From contig JAKJDF010000009.1 of NCBI GenBank assembly GCA_022706085.1, positions 1-64,000 of the forward strand: a stretch of DNA of 64,000 nt, read 5' to 3'. Each line of letters starts with the position of its first letter. The stretch's first letter is position 1. The stretch comes from Candidatus Latescibacterota bacterium. GTDB lineage: Bacteria > Latescibacterota > MWCZ01. Made by a program: the position numbers and the translations under genes. Shown here in pieces: positions 7,560 through 16,037 of the stretch. The notes beneath the pieces are model-generated. The model was not told where the DNA came from. It saw only the letters and a list, made by a program, of their open reading frames with translations, and did no database searches.

Positions 7560-9326
7560 CTACCGTGCGTCCACCGAGAAACGGAGGTTCTGCCGGGGAT
7601 CGGCCAACGCGAACTCGAGGTACCAGTCGCCGCTGTTGTTGATCAGCTTGAGCACGAGTGTGTTCCAGCCCTTTTTCAGGCGGAGGGGCGTAATACCGGG
7701 CGACCCGGGATTGGCGAATTTCTGCCCGACAACTTCGCCGTTCAGGACGACCTGCGCATAGTTATCGGCGGCGAATTCCGCGTACACCTCCTGCGCGACG
7801 GGGCTGTAGACCTTCGTCATGGCGTATGCGAGGGCCTGATCCTTTGTTCCGAGAAACGCGTTGAAGTTCATGTAACCGGTTGCGTCGGCAGTAACTTTCC
7901 GCCAGCGGAATTCGGTGCCGTTTTCCACCACGGGCCGGCGTACATCGAAGAAACTACGCGGTTCGCGTCGCGCGAAGAGGCCGGGCAGGGCTTCCTGCGG
8001 GTTGTCGGGCAGGAGGCGGGTATTGAACGGCCCCAGCTCGAATGCGCCGATGACCATCCATTCGCGGATGGCGCGCATGAGCGAATCGGGGTACAGCCTC
8101 ACGGGAACCGGTCTGCGGGGCGCCGCTGCAACGCCACGGTAATCCACGTTGGAGACGAACACGGGAACCGGAGAGAGCTGCGTCGTGGATCCCGAAAAGG
8201 TGAACGCCCTTTCCGCGCGCTGCCCCGGCGCGAGGCTCACCGTGAAGGAATCCACGCCGCTGGCTTTTGTCCACGCCGTGCCGGGGGGCAGCACGGCACG
8301 CACGGTGACGGAGGTGGAATCCGGGAGCGGGTTGGCAACGGAGACCCTGGCGCTGAGTGTTGCCGCGCCGTCTCGTGCAACCTGCAGACCTCCCGACAGC
8401 GTACGCACCATGCCGGCGAGGCCGTCCTGAAACGCACGCGATGGGACGTCAACGGACACGATCCCTTTTCCCGGCTGGATGAGCGCGAAGGAGGCGGAGT
8501 CGCCGTCCACCGTCACGTGCGTGTAATGCTGGAAGGCGCCGAGTTCAAGCACGGGGTTCCGCCCGCCGCAACCGGTTCCGCCGAACACTGCGTAAAGGTT
8601 GCCGTTGCGCCAGTCGGTCTGCACGCGGTGCCAGTGTCCGGCGATCACCGATCGCGGGCGGCCGCCCAGTGCGCGTTCGATCCGCGCCCAATCTGCCTCG
8701 TAGCGGTTGTCGATCCACATGGGCTTGTGCATGAAGACGAAGGTGTGCGGCGCGGCGATGTTTTCGGCAAGGTCGCGCTCGATGAACTGCATCTGGGCTT
8801 CCCACACCGGCCCGCGGCCGTCCACGCGCTCTTCTTCGGTGTTGATCACGAGGAAATGCGCACCTTTGTAGTCGAAGGAGTAGTAGGTGCGTCCGCGATC
8901 CTGTTGCCACCAGTTGTACATCTCGAGGTTGGAGATATCGTGATTACCCACGGTGAAAAGAAGAGGTGCGCCGAGCCTGCTTGCCGGACGGAAGTAGTCG
9001 GCCCATTCCTGATGCCACTGCTCCCGGCCGCGCATGTGCCCGGGAATCATGTCGCCGATGGTGATGACGAAGTCGGGCCGGAGCATGTTGATTTCGCGCA
9101 CGGCGAGATCGAAGGTGGCCTGATTCTCCTCGCCGTCGCCGCCGCTCCACCGGTCGCCCAGAATGACGAACGTGAACTTGTTGCCGTTGTTCGTCCACTG
9201 GCGCTCCACCATGGGGACGCCATCCGGCAGGTGAAGCCACGACGGGCGGTCGTACGACTGAACTGACGTGGCGAACGCTGATGTTGCGAACACCAGCGCG
9301 CTGAAAAGGGAAAGAAAACGCCGCAT
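7560..9326 (-). CDS. Secreted calcineurin-like metallophosphoesterase with C-terminal PA14-like domain
   Basis: 588 residues from the ATG at 9326 (GGAGG 9 nt upstream), with an N-terminal signal peptide (MRRFLSLFSALVFATSAFA). The metallophosphoesterase motifs are present in order: ILGDRWSGG near residue 55, IGDMIPG, VGNHDIS near residue 130, FVFMHKPMW and AGHWHR near residue 230. The middle is Ig-like; the last 150 residues (QVVLNGEVVG, LKKGWNTLVLKLIN) look like a PA14/GLEYA-type ligand-binding domain. It is probably a secreted phosphodiesterase or phosphatase acting on an envelope or polymer-linked phosphate. In the first metal motif an Arg-Trp follows GD, a variation from the classical DxH, so activity should be treated as likely but not certain. 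Confidence 0.8.
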   Translation of the reverse strand: MRRFLSLFSALVFATSAFATSVQSYDRPSWLHLPDGVPMVERQWTNNGNKFTFVILGDRWSGGDGEENQATFDLAVREINMLRPDFVITIGDMIPGHMRGREQWHQEWADYFRPASRLGAPLLFTVGNHDISNLEMYNWWQQDRGRTYYSFDYKGAHFLVINTEEERVDGRGPVWEAQMQFIERDLAENIAAPHTFVFMHKPMWIDNRYEADWARIERALGGRPRSVIAGHWHRVQTDWRNGNLYAVFGGTGCGGRNPVLELGAFQHYTHVTVDGDSASFALIQPGKGIVSVDVPSRAFQDGLAGMVRTLSGGLQVARDGAATLSARVSVANPLPDSTSVTVRAVLPPGTAWTKASGVDSFTVSLAPGQRAERAFTFSGSTTQLSPVPVFVSNVDYRGVAAAPRRPVPVRLYPDSLMRAIREWMVIGAFELGPFNTRLLPDNPQEALPGLFARREPRSFFDVRRPVVENGTEFRWRKVTADATGYMNFNAFLGTKDQALAYAMTKVYSPVAQEVYAEFAADNYAQVVLNGEVVGQKFANPGSPGITPLRLKKGWNTLVLKLINNSGDWYLEFALADPRQNLRFSVDAR

Positions 9327-9382
9327 AATTGGGTCCTCCGTTGTCATTGACCGAGGAATCGACAAGGTTTGGCTATGGGGGG

Positions 9383-9408
9383 TGGATTCCCGCCTGCGCG
9401 GGAATGAC
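9383..9408 (-). repeat. GTCATTCCCGCGCAGGCGGGAATCCA repeat (family B), inverted copy
   Basis: Exact reverse complement (26 of 26) of the copy at 9515-9540; internal arms TTCCCGC/GCGGGAA. This repeat type is known to be scattered in many bacterial genomes. Confidence 0.75.
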
Positions 9409-9514
9409 GGCGCTCCTGCTCGGCACAGCGACTCACAGGGGGCAAACCATGCCAGTTTTCTTTCTGTTCCCGATACAGGTATCGCATCTGAGGATCGGCC
9501 CCGGCAGCGGTTGT

Positions 9515-9540
9515 GTCATTCCCGCGCAGGCGGGAATCCA
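9515..9540 (+). repeat. GTCATTCCCGCGCAGGCGGGAATCCA repeat (family B), direct copy
   Basis: Exact inverted partner of 9383-9408. A truncated third copy lies at 7323-7336. Confidence 0.75.
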
Positions 9541-9640
9541 GAACAAGAACCTGCAGGGGGCGCGCCTTGTGCGAGTGCGAGGCAGTGTCGCGCCCGACGG
9601 CGACGCGGAGGCGATGCACGCGGGTTTCTTCAGCCATTCT

Positions 9641-10510
9641 TCATCCGACCATGGCGCGGAGGAATGCCTCCTCCGGGCCGTCGTGGACCGCGTGGGCGAG
9701 GTGCTCGTCGCCGCGCTGGCTGCCCCACGAGTAGTAGATGATCGTTTTGTCGCCAAAGCCGCAGAAGTCTATATCCGAGTTGTTGATGTCCTCGGATCGG
9801 TCATCCGGCGGTGCAAGGATCGGGTTGGCCTGGCTCATGGTCCATTCCCGGAGATCCTTCGACGTGGCGGCGAACTCCTCGAACCACCAGGCGTCTCTGT
9901 GTGGCATTTCGAGGCAGACTATCACGAATGTGCCGTCCACATAACGCAACGTCGGGCAGGCGCAGTAGCGATCCGGGCCGTGCACCGCGCCGGGAATCGG
10001 TGCCCAGTGCACAAGGTCCTTCGATTCGGCGAATCTGTTCGTGAACGGCACCCAATCCTCGCTGAAGTTGGACTCGTACGCCATGATGAATCGGTCGCCG
10101 GCGCGGCAGACGCTGCTGTTGAAAAGCTGCTCGTTTGCGCCGCGCACCGCGATGGAATGGTGCCAGTTATCCATTGTGCGGGAATGGAACACGTGGATGT
10201 CGTCCACGGCGGGTTTGTTGCCGAGTGACGCATATACGAAAATCTCGTTGTTCCAGACGAATGGCACGCCGAAGGTGTACCCCTCGCCGAATTCGGACAG
10301 TACCGGGCACGCGGCGAATTCCTCGGGTCCGGTTACATCACGCCGGCCATCCGGAAGGCGGCGGATGCGCAGATAGTGGCGCCCGCCGTGCGTGTTATCG
10401 GGTGTATCCGGACGAACCGATTCGAACAGGAGGAGTTCCCCTTTGAACACGAACGGAGAGACCTCCACGAGGTTGTCCTGCACCTTGCCGAGTTTTCGAA
10501 TTCCCTGCAT
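9641..10510 (-). CDS. Glycosidase-like five-bladed beta-propeller protein (GH43/GH32-like fold)
   Basis: 289 residues from the ATG at 10510; AAAGAGG lies 5 nt upstream, better placed than for the alternative GTG at 10516. Blades are visible as repeated segments of the type SPFVFKGELLLFES, GVPFVWNNEIFVYAS, SSVCRAGDRFIMAYE and CPTLRYVDGTFVIVCLE, each followed by a residue run like SKDLVHWAP or SKDLREWTM. This is the layout of GH43/GH32/GH62-type or sialidase-like propellers. No signal peptide is seen, so it would act in the cytoplasm on imported sugars. It follows the FAD oxidoreductase gene by 35 nt on the same strand, so the two are probably co-transcribed. Confidence 0.65.
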   Translation of the reverse strand: MQGIRKLGKVQDNLVEVSPFVFKGELLLFESVRPDTPDNTHGGRHYLRIRRLPDGRRDVTGPEEFAACPVLSEFGEGYTFGVPFVWNNEIFVYASLGNKPAVDDIHVFHSRTMDNWHHSIAVRGANEQLFNSSVCRAGDRFIMAYESNFSEDWVPFTNRFAESKDLVHWAPIPGAVHGPDRYCACPTLRYVDGTFVIVCLEMPHRDAWWFEEFAATSKDLREWTMSQANPILAPPDDRSEDINNSDIDFCGFGDKTIIYYSWGSQRGDEHLAHAVHDGPEEAFLRAMVG

Positions 10511-10545
10511 GCGCACCTCTTTCCGCGGCTGAGCTGCCGCTCTGC

Positions 10546-12849
10546 CTACACAACTTTCGTCGGGTCGCTTCCGTAGACCTGCACGTCGTAGATTGCCGCT
10601 GGCGGCACTCTGACTCCCACCTGCTCAGCCCAGTTCGCCAGGCACTCGATGGTGATGCGGGACGCCCGGACCGGTTTTGGGAACGTGACCATCACGCGGG
10701 TCTGGTGGTTGTCTTTCTCTTCATGGAGCAGCGCCCCCATATCGCCGAAGATTCGGAAGTCCTTCACGCAGAACGGAATCAGCCCGCTGTGGTGGGGCCA
10801 GAGGACCGACTCCATGGGGTGCTCCCAGTCGGTGTCGAAGGTGATCTGTATGTGGGAAATCGTTTGCGGTATGCCCCATGCGAGGGCGAGGACCGGGTCG
10901 TCATCGGAAAAATCGGCCACCCATGCGTTCGGCCGGCAGGTGGGGCGGGCGAAGCCGTTGGCGACGCACTGCGGCGAGAACGCCGCGATCGGAGGATCTA
11001 TCTGACAGGCAAACGTTCGGCGGAGCGGGTCGCGCTCGGGCGCCCAGACCTCGTAGGTCTCGACATCGAGCGCGGCGTCATGCTCGTGGGTAAAACGGTG
11101 GGCTACCGACATCACGCCGGTGACCCTCTCCCCGGAGCAGCGCAGGCTGACCGCCTCATTCGCGCGGACGCAGTAAAGCGCATAGCGCGGCTCGGTGATG
11201 GTGGCGTCGAAAGCCAGCGTCAGCGGCTGGTTCTCCCCGGCGGGAAGAGATATCTCCTGTGTTCCAAGCACTACGTCCGGTGTGTGGTTTTCCGGCCGAT
11301 CGCTCGTGCGAAGTTCGACCCGCACCTTTGTTGGTTTGGTGACATCGGCGAAGAAGGTGACCTTCGGCGCCGGCCCCGGCAGAAGCGGCAGAAGCAACCC
11401 CTGGCCTCTGGTCAGTTGTTTCGTGGTGCCGTCGGGGTCCAGCCGGGAGAGCTTCAGGCTGCTGGTTGCGGTGATGGTGGCCGATTGCGCGAGGTTGTCC
11501 GGGTCTTTGTGGGGAACCCGGGGGATGAACTGCCCCGTGCGCAACAGGCGCGTCTGCAGTTCCTTGATCCGTTTCGCCTCGGCGACGTCTTTCGGGAGCA
11601 GTTTGTCCCGGACGCAGAGCGCGGCGGCCAGACCGACCGCCTGTGCGGATTCGGCGCATGTCAGCATTACGCGGGTGGAGCCGAACGCGACGTGGGAGGA
11701 GCTGACCAGCCTTCCGGCGAGGAAGAGGTTGGTGATGTTCCGGCTGTACATCGTGCGGTAAGGGATCTCATACACGCCCCGCGCATGCCACTGGTTGCAC
11801 CCGGGCAGGGGAGAATAGACGCCGTCGGCGGGGTGGAGGTCTATGGACCAGCCGCCGTAGGAAACCGCGTCCTCGTGGTGGCGCTGGTGGATGATGTCGC
11901 CCTGGGTGAGCATGTAATCCCCTTCAAATCGCCTGCTTTCGCGCTTGCCGGGTATGCAGCCCATCCATTCCAGCGTCAGGTTGGCCGCTTCAGGGAATTT
12001 GCCGGAGTTCTTGATGTAATCCCACGCACCGTAGGCGACCTTCCAGAGTTCCCACTTGATCTTCTCGGTGTCGTGCACCGTATCGAGCCGCCCGCCGTAT
12101 TCGAACCACCAGAGATGGCATTTGTGAGAACCCGCCTCGGCGGTGATGTTTTTGAACCGGGGGATTTTCTTTATGTCCTTCAGGGCGTAACTCGGGGCAA
12201 CGAACCTGACCGGAACGCCGACGTCCTTGCTCATGAAATAGATCGAGTGGCCGAGGAGTTCGCCGTATTCGACCGAGGGTGCGAGTGGTTCGTTGAACTC
12301 CTCCTTCGCCTCGGCGCCCATGCGGAAGGCTGCGCCGGAGAGGAAGCCGAGGATTCCATCGCCGGAGGCATCGCAGAAGAGCTTCGCCCCGACGTCGTAC
12401 AGCACGGAGTTCTGAGCGCAGAAGCCTTTCACGCGGGCGATGGTGGTGTCGTCGGATTTGGCGACCTCGAACGCGGCGGTGTTGAGCAGAAGGGTGATGT
12501 TCGGTTCGCGAAGCACCCATTCGAGAAGCACGGTGTCGAAGATGACGGCGTTGCCTTCGGGGTTGCGGAAGTGGTTTTCGACGAGGATTTCGTCAATTGC
12601 CCCGCTTTCGCGCGCCCAGCGGTTGTTGCTGGACATGTGGCAGGTGGCGCCGAGACCCCAGAGGCGGACTTCGCTTGACGCATTTCCGCCAAGCACGGGG
12701 CGATCCTGCATCAGGACGACCTTGAGGCCGGCACGGGCTGCGGTAAGGGCGGCGCATACGCCTGCGAGGCCACCACCGACGACGGCGAGGTCGCACTCAA
12801 GCGTCTCGGTCTTCAGGCTGCGCTGCGGTTCCGGATTTGCGGTGATCAT
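10546..12849 (-). CDS. FAD-dependent oxidoreductase (GGN-SSE type) with C-terminal beta-sandwich
   Basis: 767 residues from the ATG at 12849 (GGGAG upstream). The dinucleotide fold opens with DLAVVGGGLAGVCAALTAAR near residue 20, followed by the subfamily hallmark DRPVLGGNASSEVR. The distal motif YSRNITNLFLAGRLVSSSHVAFGSTRVM near residue 395 closes the flavin site. The last 200 residues look like a discoidin or jelly-roll ligand-binding module. This family is abundant in Lentisphaerae-, Hydrogenedentes- and Latescibacteria-type genomes next to glycan-degradation genes; substrates are unknown but are presumed to be sugars or sugar acids. The motif-level relative at 60669-62444 shares the GGN-SSE block but carries its extra domain at the other end. 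Confidence 0.82.
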   Translation of the reverse strand: MITANPEPQRSLKTETLECDLAVVGGGLAGVCAALTAARAGLKVVLMQDRPVLGGNASSEVRLWGLGATCHMSSNNRWARESGAIDEILVENHFRNPEGNAVIFDTVLLEWVLREPNITLLLNTAAFEVAKSDDTTIARVKGFCAQNSVLYDVGAKLFCDASGDGILGFLSGAAFRMGAEAKEEFNEPLAPSVEYGELLGHSIYFMSKDVGVPVRFVAPSYALKDIKKIPRFKNITAEAGSHKCHLWWFEYGGRLDTVHDTEKIKWELWKVAYGAWDYIKNSGKFPEAANLTLEWMGCIPGKRESRRFEGDYMLTQGDIIHQRHHEDAVSYGGWSIDLHPADGVYSPLPGCNQWHARGVYEIPYRTMYSRNITNLFLAGRLVSSSHVAFGSTRVMLTCAESAQAVGLAAALCVRDKLLPKDVAEAKRIKELQTRLLRTGQFIPRVPHKDPDNLAQSATITATSSLKLSRLDPDGTTKQLTRGQGLLLPLLPGPAPKVTFFADVTKPTKVRVELRTSDRPENHTPDVVLGTQEISLPAGENQPLTLAFDATITEPRYALYCVRANEAVSLRCSGERVTGVMSVAHRFTHEHDAALDVETYEVWAPERDPLRRTFACQIDPPIAAFSPQCVANGFARPTCRPNAWVADFSDDDPVLALAWGIPQTISHIQITFDTDWEHPMESVLWPHHSGLIPFCVKDFRIFGDMGALLHEEKDNHQTRVMVTFPKPVRASRITIECLANWAEQVGVRVPPAAIYDVQVYGSDPTKVV

Positions 12850-13199
12850 CGCCTGATCTCCCTCACACTCGCGATACAACGGCTGCCCCCCGCCAGATCT
12901 GACTCGTACTGACAAGTGTACGCCGAACGGGCGCGAGACGGAACGGCACGTGCAACCTCCCTCCGGCGTCGCCACCCGGCATTGTGCGGCCGGAGAGGTT
13001 CCGTACCAGGACTGAACTTTTTTTCCGCGTGCCCTTGACACGAACACGCCGCTTTGCCACAGCCATATTGGAGACACGTGTTCGGACGGTTGGCACGGGT
13101 TTGACCGAAGCGGTGCGGCGGGTATGCTTGCGGAGTGTGTTGTCTCGCGCGTGGTTCCCGGAGGGGAACGCGCTGCCCCTTCACCTTCCGGAGAACGTC
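12850..13199. other. Divergent intergenic region
   Basis: About 350 nt between two divergent genes. It should hold both promoters. A TTGACA at 13035-13040 has no -10 box at a normal distance, so I assign no promoter. Confidence 0.5.
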
Positions 13200-15836
13200 A
13201 TGCGCGCCGCCGTTTTCGCCGTTCTGTTCATGGTTACCGACGGGAGTACTGCCATGGATGTTCTGGTTCGTCCACCGTTCGACGCGGCGTCGCCGGCGCT
13301 TGCGTATGCTTCGTCGCTGGTTCAATCGGCGGTAACGAAGGCGGGGCTGACGCGTGATACGCCCCGGGTCACGGTCGCGATAGCTGCTGCAGGCGCCATG
13401 CGGCCCGAATCCTTCACAATCGCGCCGTCGGAAGATCGTCGGACGCTGATGATCACCGCGGCGGATGCGCGGGGCGCGGTGTGGGGGCTCATGTGGCTGG
13501 CCGACCGTATCTCGGTGGAGGGGAAAGACGCCTTCGCCGGGCGATGGCAGCGTACGCCCGCGTTCCGGCGACGGTTTCTGCTGGATGGCGCTTCGTTCCG
13601 CACGCCGCCGGGCAGCCCGCCCGAGGCGGCACTGGAGCTGGATCTCCGTTTCACTTGCAACACCCACGCGCATTCGTTCAACACGTCAGGTGCGGCGGGG
13701 AATGTCTACCTCGACACGATTGACCCGCGGCTTGTAGATGACGTGGCGGCGCACCGGCGCAGCGTGGACGCCAACCGGCAGGCGTTACGGCAGGAACTCG
13801 ATCGGATCCGCTCGTACGGGATCGACTCGTACCGCGACTGCAGCCCCTTTTCGGACCTTGGCTTCATCGCGAACCGGATGATAGAGCTTTACGGCGGCGA
13901 GGTTTCGGAGGACGGCGTAACGCTGTCGCCGGCGCTGGACAAACCGTGGGAGATATGGGCGGCGATGCAGGAGGCGTATCTCGCGGCGTTTCCGGATATC
14001 GCCGGCATACGGTCCTCCATGGGGGATTTCAGCGAGCAGTACCAGATCTGGCGGGCACATGGGCCCCGTTCGGCGGCAATCGGCCCGGCCGGCGGCATGC
14101 GGCGGTTCGTGGAATACGCCCGGGACGCGGTAGTTCGGAGACACGGCCGCGAACTGATCGTTTCCGCGTGGGGCAACCCGCCGGAGGAATACCCGCTGAA
14201 CCAGCCGGCAGCGTTGAGGAGGATTTTTGCGGACGTATCGCCCGAGGACCCGATTTCGCTGCTTTCGAACGAGTGCGAGCACGATTTCTATCTCAATTCA
14301 CCGTTCAACGACAACTTCGCAGCGATTGACATTCGACGCGGGATCATGTTCCAGGTTCAACGCGAGTATCAGGGGCAGGGCGACCTGCCGGTGTACGTGG
14401 GGCGCCGCATCCGTGAGCACCTCGGAAAAGCGGCTGGCTACGGCGCGACGGACCTGGCGGCGGCGCGGCTCTGGTGGAGCAGGAATCTCTACAACGAGGG
14501 CGTGTGCTGGACATGGTGGAACATGTACGCCTGGCAACGGGCAACATGGGAGCCAGATGGCGACCCGTGGGAGTGGGCGCGGGATTACTCCACCATCGCG
14601 TTCGGCAGGCAGGGCGCGCGCGAACTTGCGGATGCGCTGATGCTTACCGAAGAGCTCGCGGCAAGGTTGTTCACGATTCCCGGCTTCACCGGCGGCAAAC
14701 GGGACGCCTACACGCTGACGCACCGGAACGTCATCACGGACGGGCGGCATTACTGGCGCCGGACGCCCGATCCGCAAGGAGAGGGGTTCGCCGAGCACCG
14801 GCTGGGGGGCCGTTTGACTGAACTGCTTTTGTCAGTTGATGCGACGGAGCGGCTGGCGGACACGCTGTTCGCGAAGGCGCGCGTTGCCAAGGCGGCGATG
14901 GGGGATACCGAGAAGGCGCATGCGGTGATGGCCAGTTTCGAGCACCTCCACGCGCTGGTTCCGGTTCTCACGCACTACCAGCGGGCGATTCTGCTCTGGC
15001 ACGGAAAGGATGCGCCGCAGTTGACTCCTGCGATGCGCGAAGAAGCGCGGGGACGGTGTACGGCGGAGTGCTACGCCACTCTTGCCGCGTTCGGGGAGTA
15101 CCGGGCGCGGTATGACATGTATCGCGACGGCGGCATGGTGCCGCTGGTGAGATCGTGGTTGCGGGCGCTGGGCGCGCCATTGCCGCCGGAGATTGAAACG
15201 CCGCCGCAGTTCGGCATTCCCGTCGCCGCGGGCGCACTTCCCGTGGACGGAACCCTGCGCGGCTGGCCGGCGCCGGCGATTGTGATCGATACGAGCAATT
15301 CGGAGGTGTCTGGAAATGCGGGCGATTTCCGGGCTGACGTGCGCCTTGCGTGGGACTCGGGCGCGCTCAAGGTTGCCGTCGATGCACCGGGCGGCTGGCC
15401 GGCAACGGGAATCCGGGCCGGCAGGCTCTACTACAGCGATTCCGTATCTCTCAGCTTCGACACGGACAACGATGGCCGGGAGGACGCGATCTACTTCCTG
15501 CTCATTGACGGTGATTCCGGCGAACCACGCATCCACACGCTGATGCGGCGGATGGTGTTCTACTCGTCCAATTACGAAGAGCGGGGCGCGGAGCCGCCGC
15601 CGGACACCGGAGCCGCGGTCAAGCTGGTGCCGACTGGGTCCGGCAGGAGATGGGTGGCCGCCATCCCGGTTTCGATGCTGGACGGGTACCGCCCGGATTC
15701 GGGGGTACCGCTTGGCCTGCGGGTGCAGGTCAATGTCAATGCGGCGCCGGGGCTTGGCGCACACAGGGTTGCATGGCCGCGGAACCTTGTGTGGCGGGAT
15801 GCGCCGCCGGAGTGGATGGCGTACGGCCATCGCTGA
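13200..15836 (+). CDS. Secreted glycoside hydrolase-like protein with CBM9-like C-terminal domain
   Basis: 878 residues from the ATG at 13200 (GGAGAA upstream), with a short signal peptide (MRAAVFAVLFMVTDGSTA). Residues 20-130 resemble the small N-terminal domain of GH67/GH20-type enzymes (alternating strand pattern ending RTLMITAADARGAVWGLMWL). A TIM-barrel-like centre follows, with RFLLDGASFRTPP, a motif run RDCSPFSDLGFIANRM, and IVSAWGNPPEEYP-type loops. From about residue 680 there is a CBM9/DOMON-like sandwich (DVRLAWDSGALKVAV, YYSDSVSLSFDTDNDG). Overall this suggests an exo-acting glycosidase on an acidic or complex glycan. The exact family and the catalytic acids are not assignable by eye. 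Confidence 0.68.
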   Translation: MRAAVFAVLFMVTDGSTAMDVLVRPPFDAASPALAYASSLVQSAVTKAGLTRDTPRVTVAIAAAGAMRPESFTIAPSEDRRTLMITAADARGAVWGLMWLADRISVEGKDAFAGRWQRTPAFRRRFLLDGASFRTPPGSPPEAALELDLRFTCNTHAHSFNTSGAAGNVYLDTIDPRLVDDVAAHRRSVDANRQALRQELDRIRSYGIDSYRDCSPFSDLGFIANRMIELYGGEVSEDGVTLSPALDKPWEIWAAMQEAYLAAFPDIAGIRSSMGDFSEQYQIWRAHGPRSAAIGPAGGMRRFVEYARDAVVRRHGRELIVSAWGNPPEEYPLNQPAALRRIFADVSPEDPISLLSNECEHDFYLNSPFNDNFAAIDIRRGIMFQVQREYQGQGDLPVYVGRRIREHLGKAAGYGATDLAAARLWWSRNLYNEGVCWTWWNMYAWQRATWEPDGDPWEWARDYSTIAFGRQGARELADALMLTEELAARLFTIPGFTGGKRDAYTLTHRNVITDGRHYWRRTPDPQGEGFAEHRLGGRLTELLLSVDATERLADTLFAKARVAKAAMGDTEKAHAVMASFEHLHALVPVLTHYQRAILLWHGKDAPQLTPAMREEARGRCTAECYATLAAFGEYRARYDMYRDGGMVPLVRSWLRALGAPLPPEIETPPQFGIPVAAGALPVDGTLRGWPAPAIVIDTSNSEVSGNAGDFRADVRLAWDSGALKVAVDAPGGWPATGIRAGRLYYSDSVSLSFDTDNDGREDAIYFLLIDGDSGEPRIHTLMRRMVFYSSNYEERGAEPPPDTGAAVKLVPTGSGRRWVAAIPVSMLDGYRPDSGVPLGLRVQVNVNAAPGLGAHRVAWPRNLVWRDAPPEWMAYGHR

Positions 15837-15929
15837 TCCGAACTATGGCGGACGGCGGTACCCGGACGGGAGTTCAAAACGTCTCGTGTGACGGATGGGA
15901 AAGATGAGGCGGGGTGGGGCGTGCAGGGT

Positions 15930-15963
15930 TTCGACAGGCTGCCGTTCCGGACAGCCTGTCGAA
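15930..15963. repeat. Inverted pair of TTCGACAGGCTG (family A variant)
   Basis: TTCGACAGGCTG (15930-15941) and its exact reverse complement CAGCCTGTCGAA (15952-15963) with a 10-nt loop. Here the sequence that forms the loop in other family A copies forms the stem. Confidence 0.65.
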
Positions 15964-16037
15964 GCCTCGCGCAGGGACAGCCGCCCGAATCCCTTTTGTG
16001 GGACCGGTTTTTTGCGGTGGTCAGGCGCGTATCCGCG

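Larger units (their letters stand above)
9327..9640. other. Gene-free stretch flanked by inverted repeat copies
   Basis: No ORF I trust. It contains two exact inverted 26-nt copies of repeat family B (9383-9408 and 9515-9540) around 106 nt of unique DNA. Confidence 0.6.

Noticed and set aside
7491-9266. 591-codon open frame opposite the metallophosphoesterase
   Set aside because: Antisense shadow of a gene with intact metallophosphoesterase motifs.
10705-12678. 657-codon open frame opposite the FAD oxidoreductase
   Set aside because: Antisense shadow; the minus strand has the Rossmann motif and the GGN-SSE block.
13035-13069. TTGACA with CATATT as a promoter for the glycosidase-like gene
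   Set aside because: Spacer of 23 nt is outside the normal 15-19 range.
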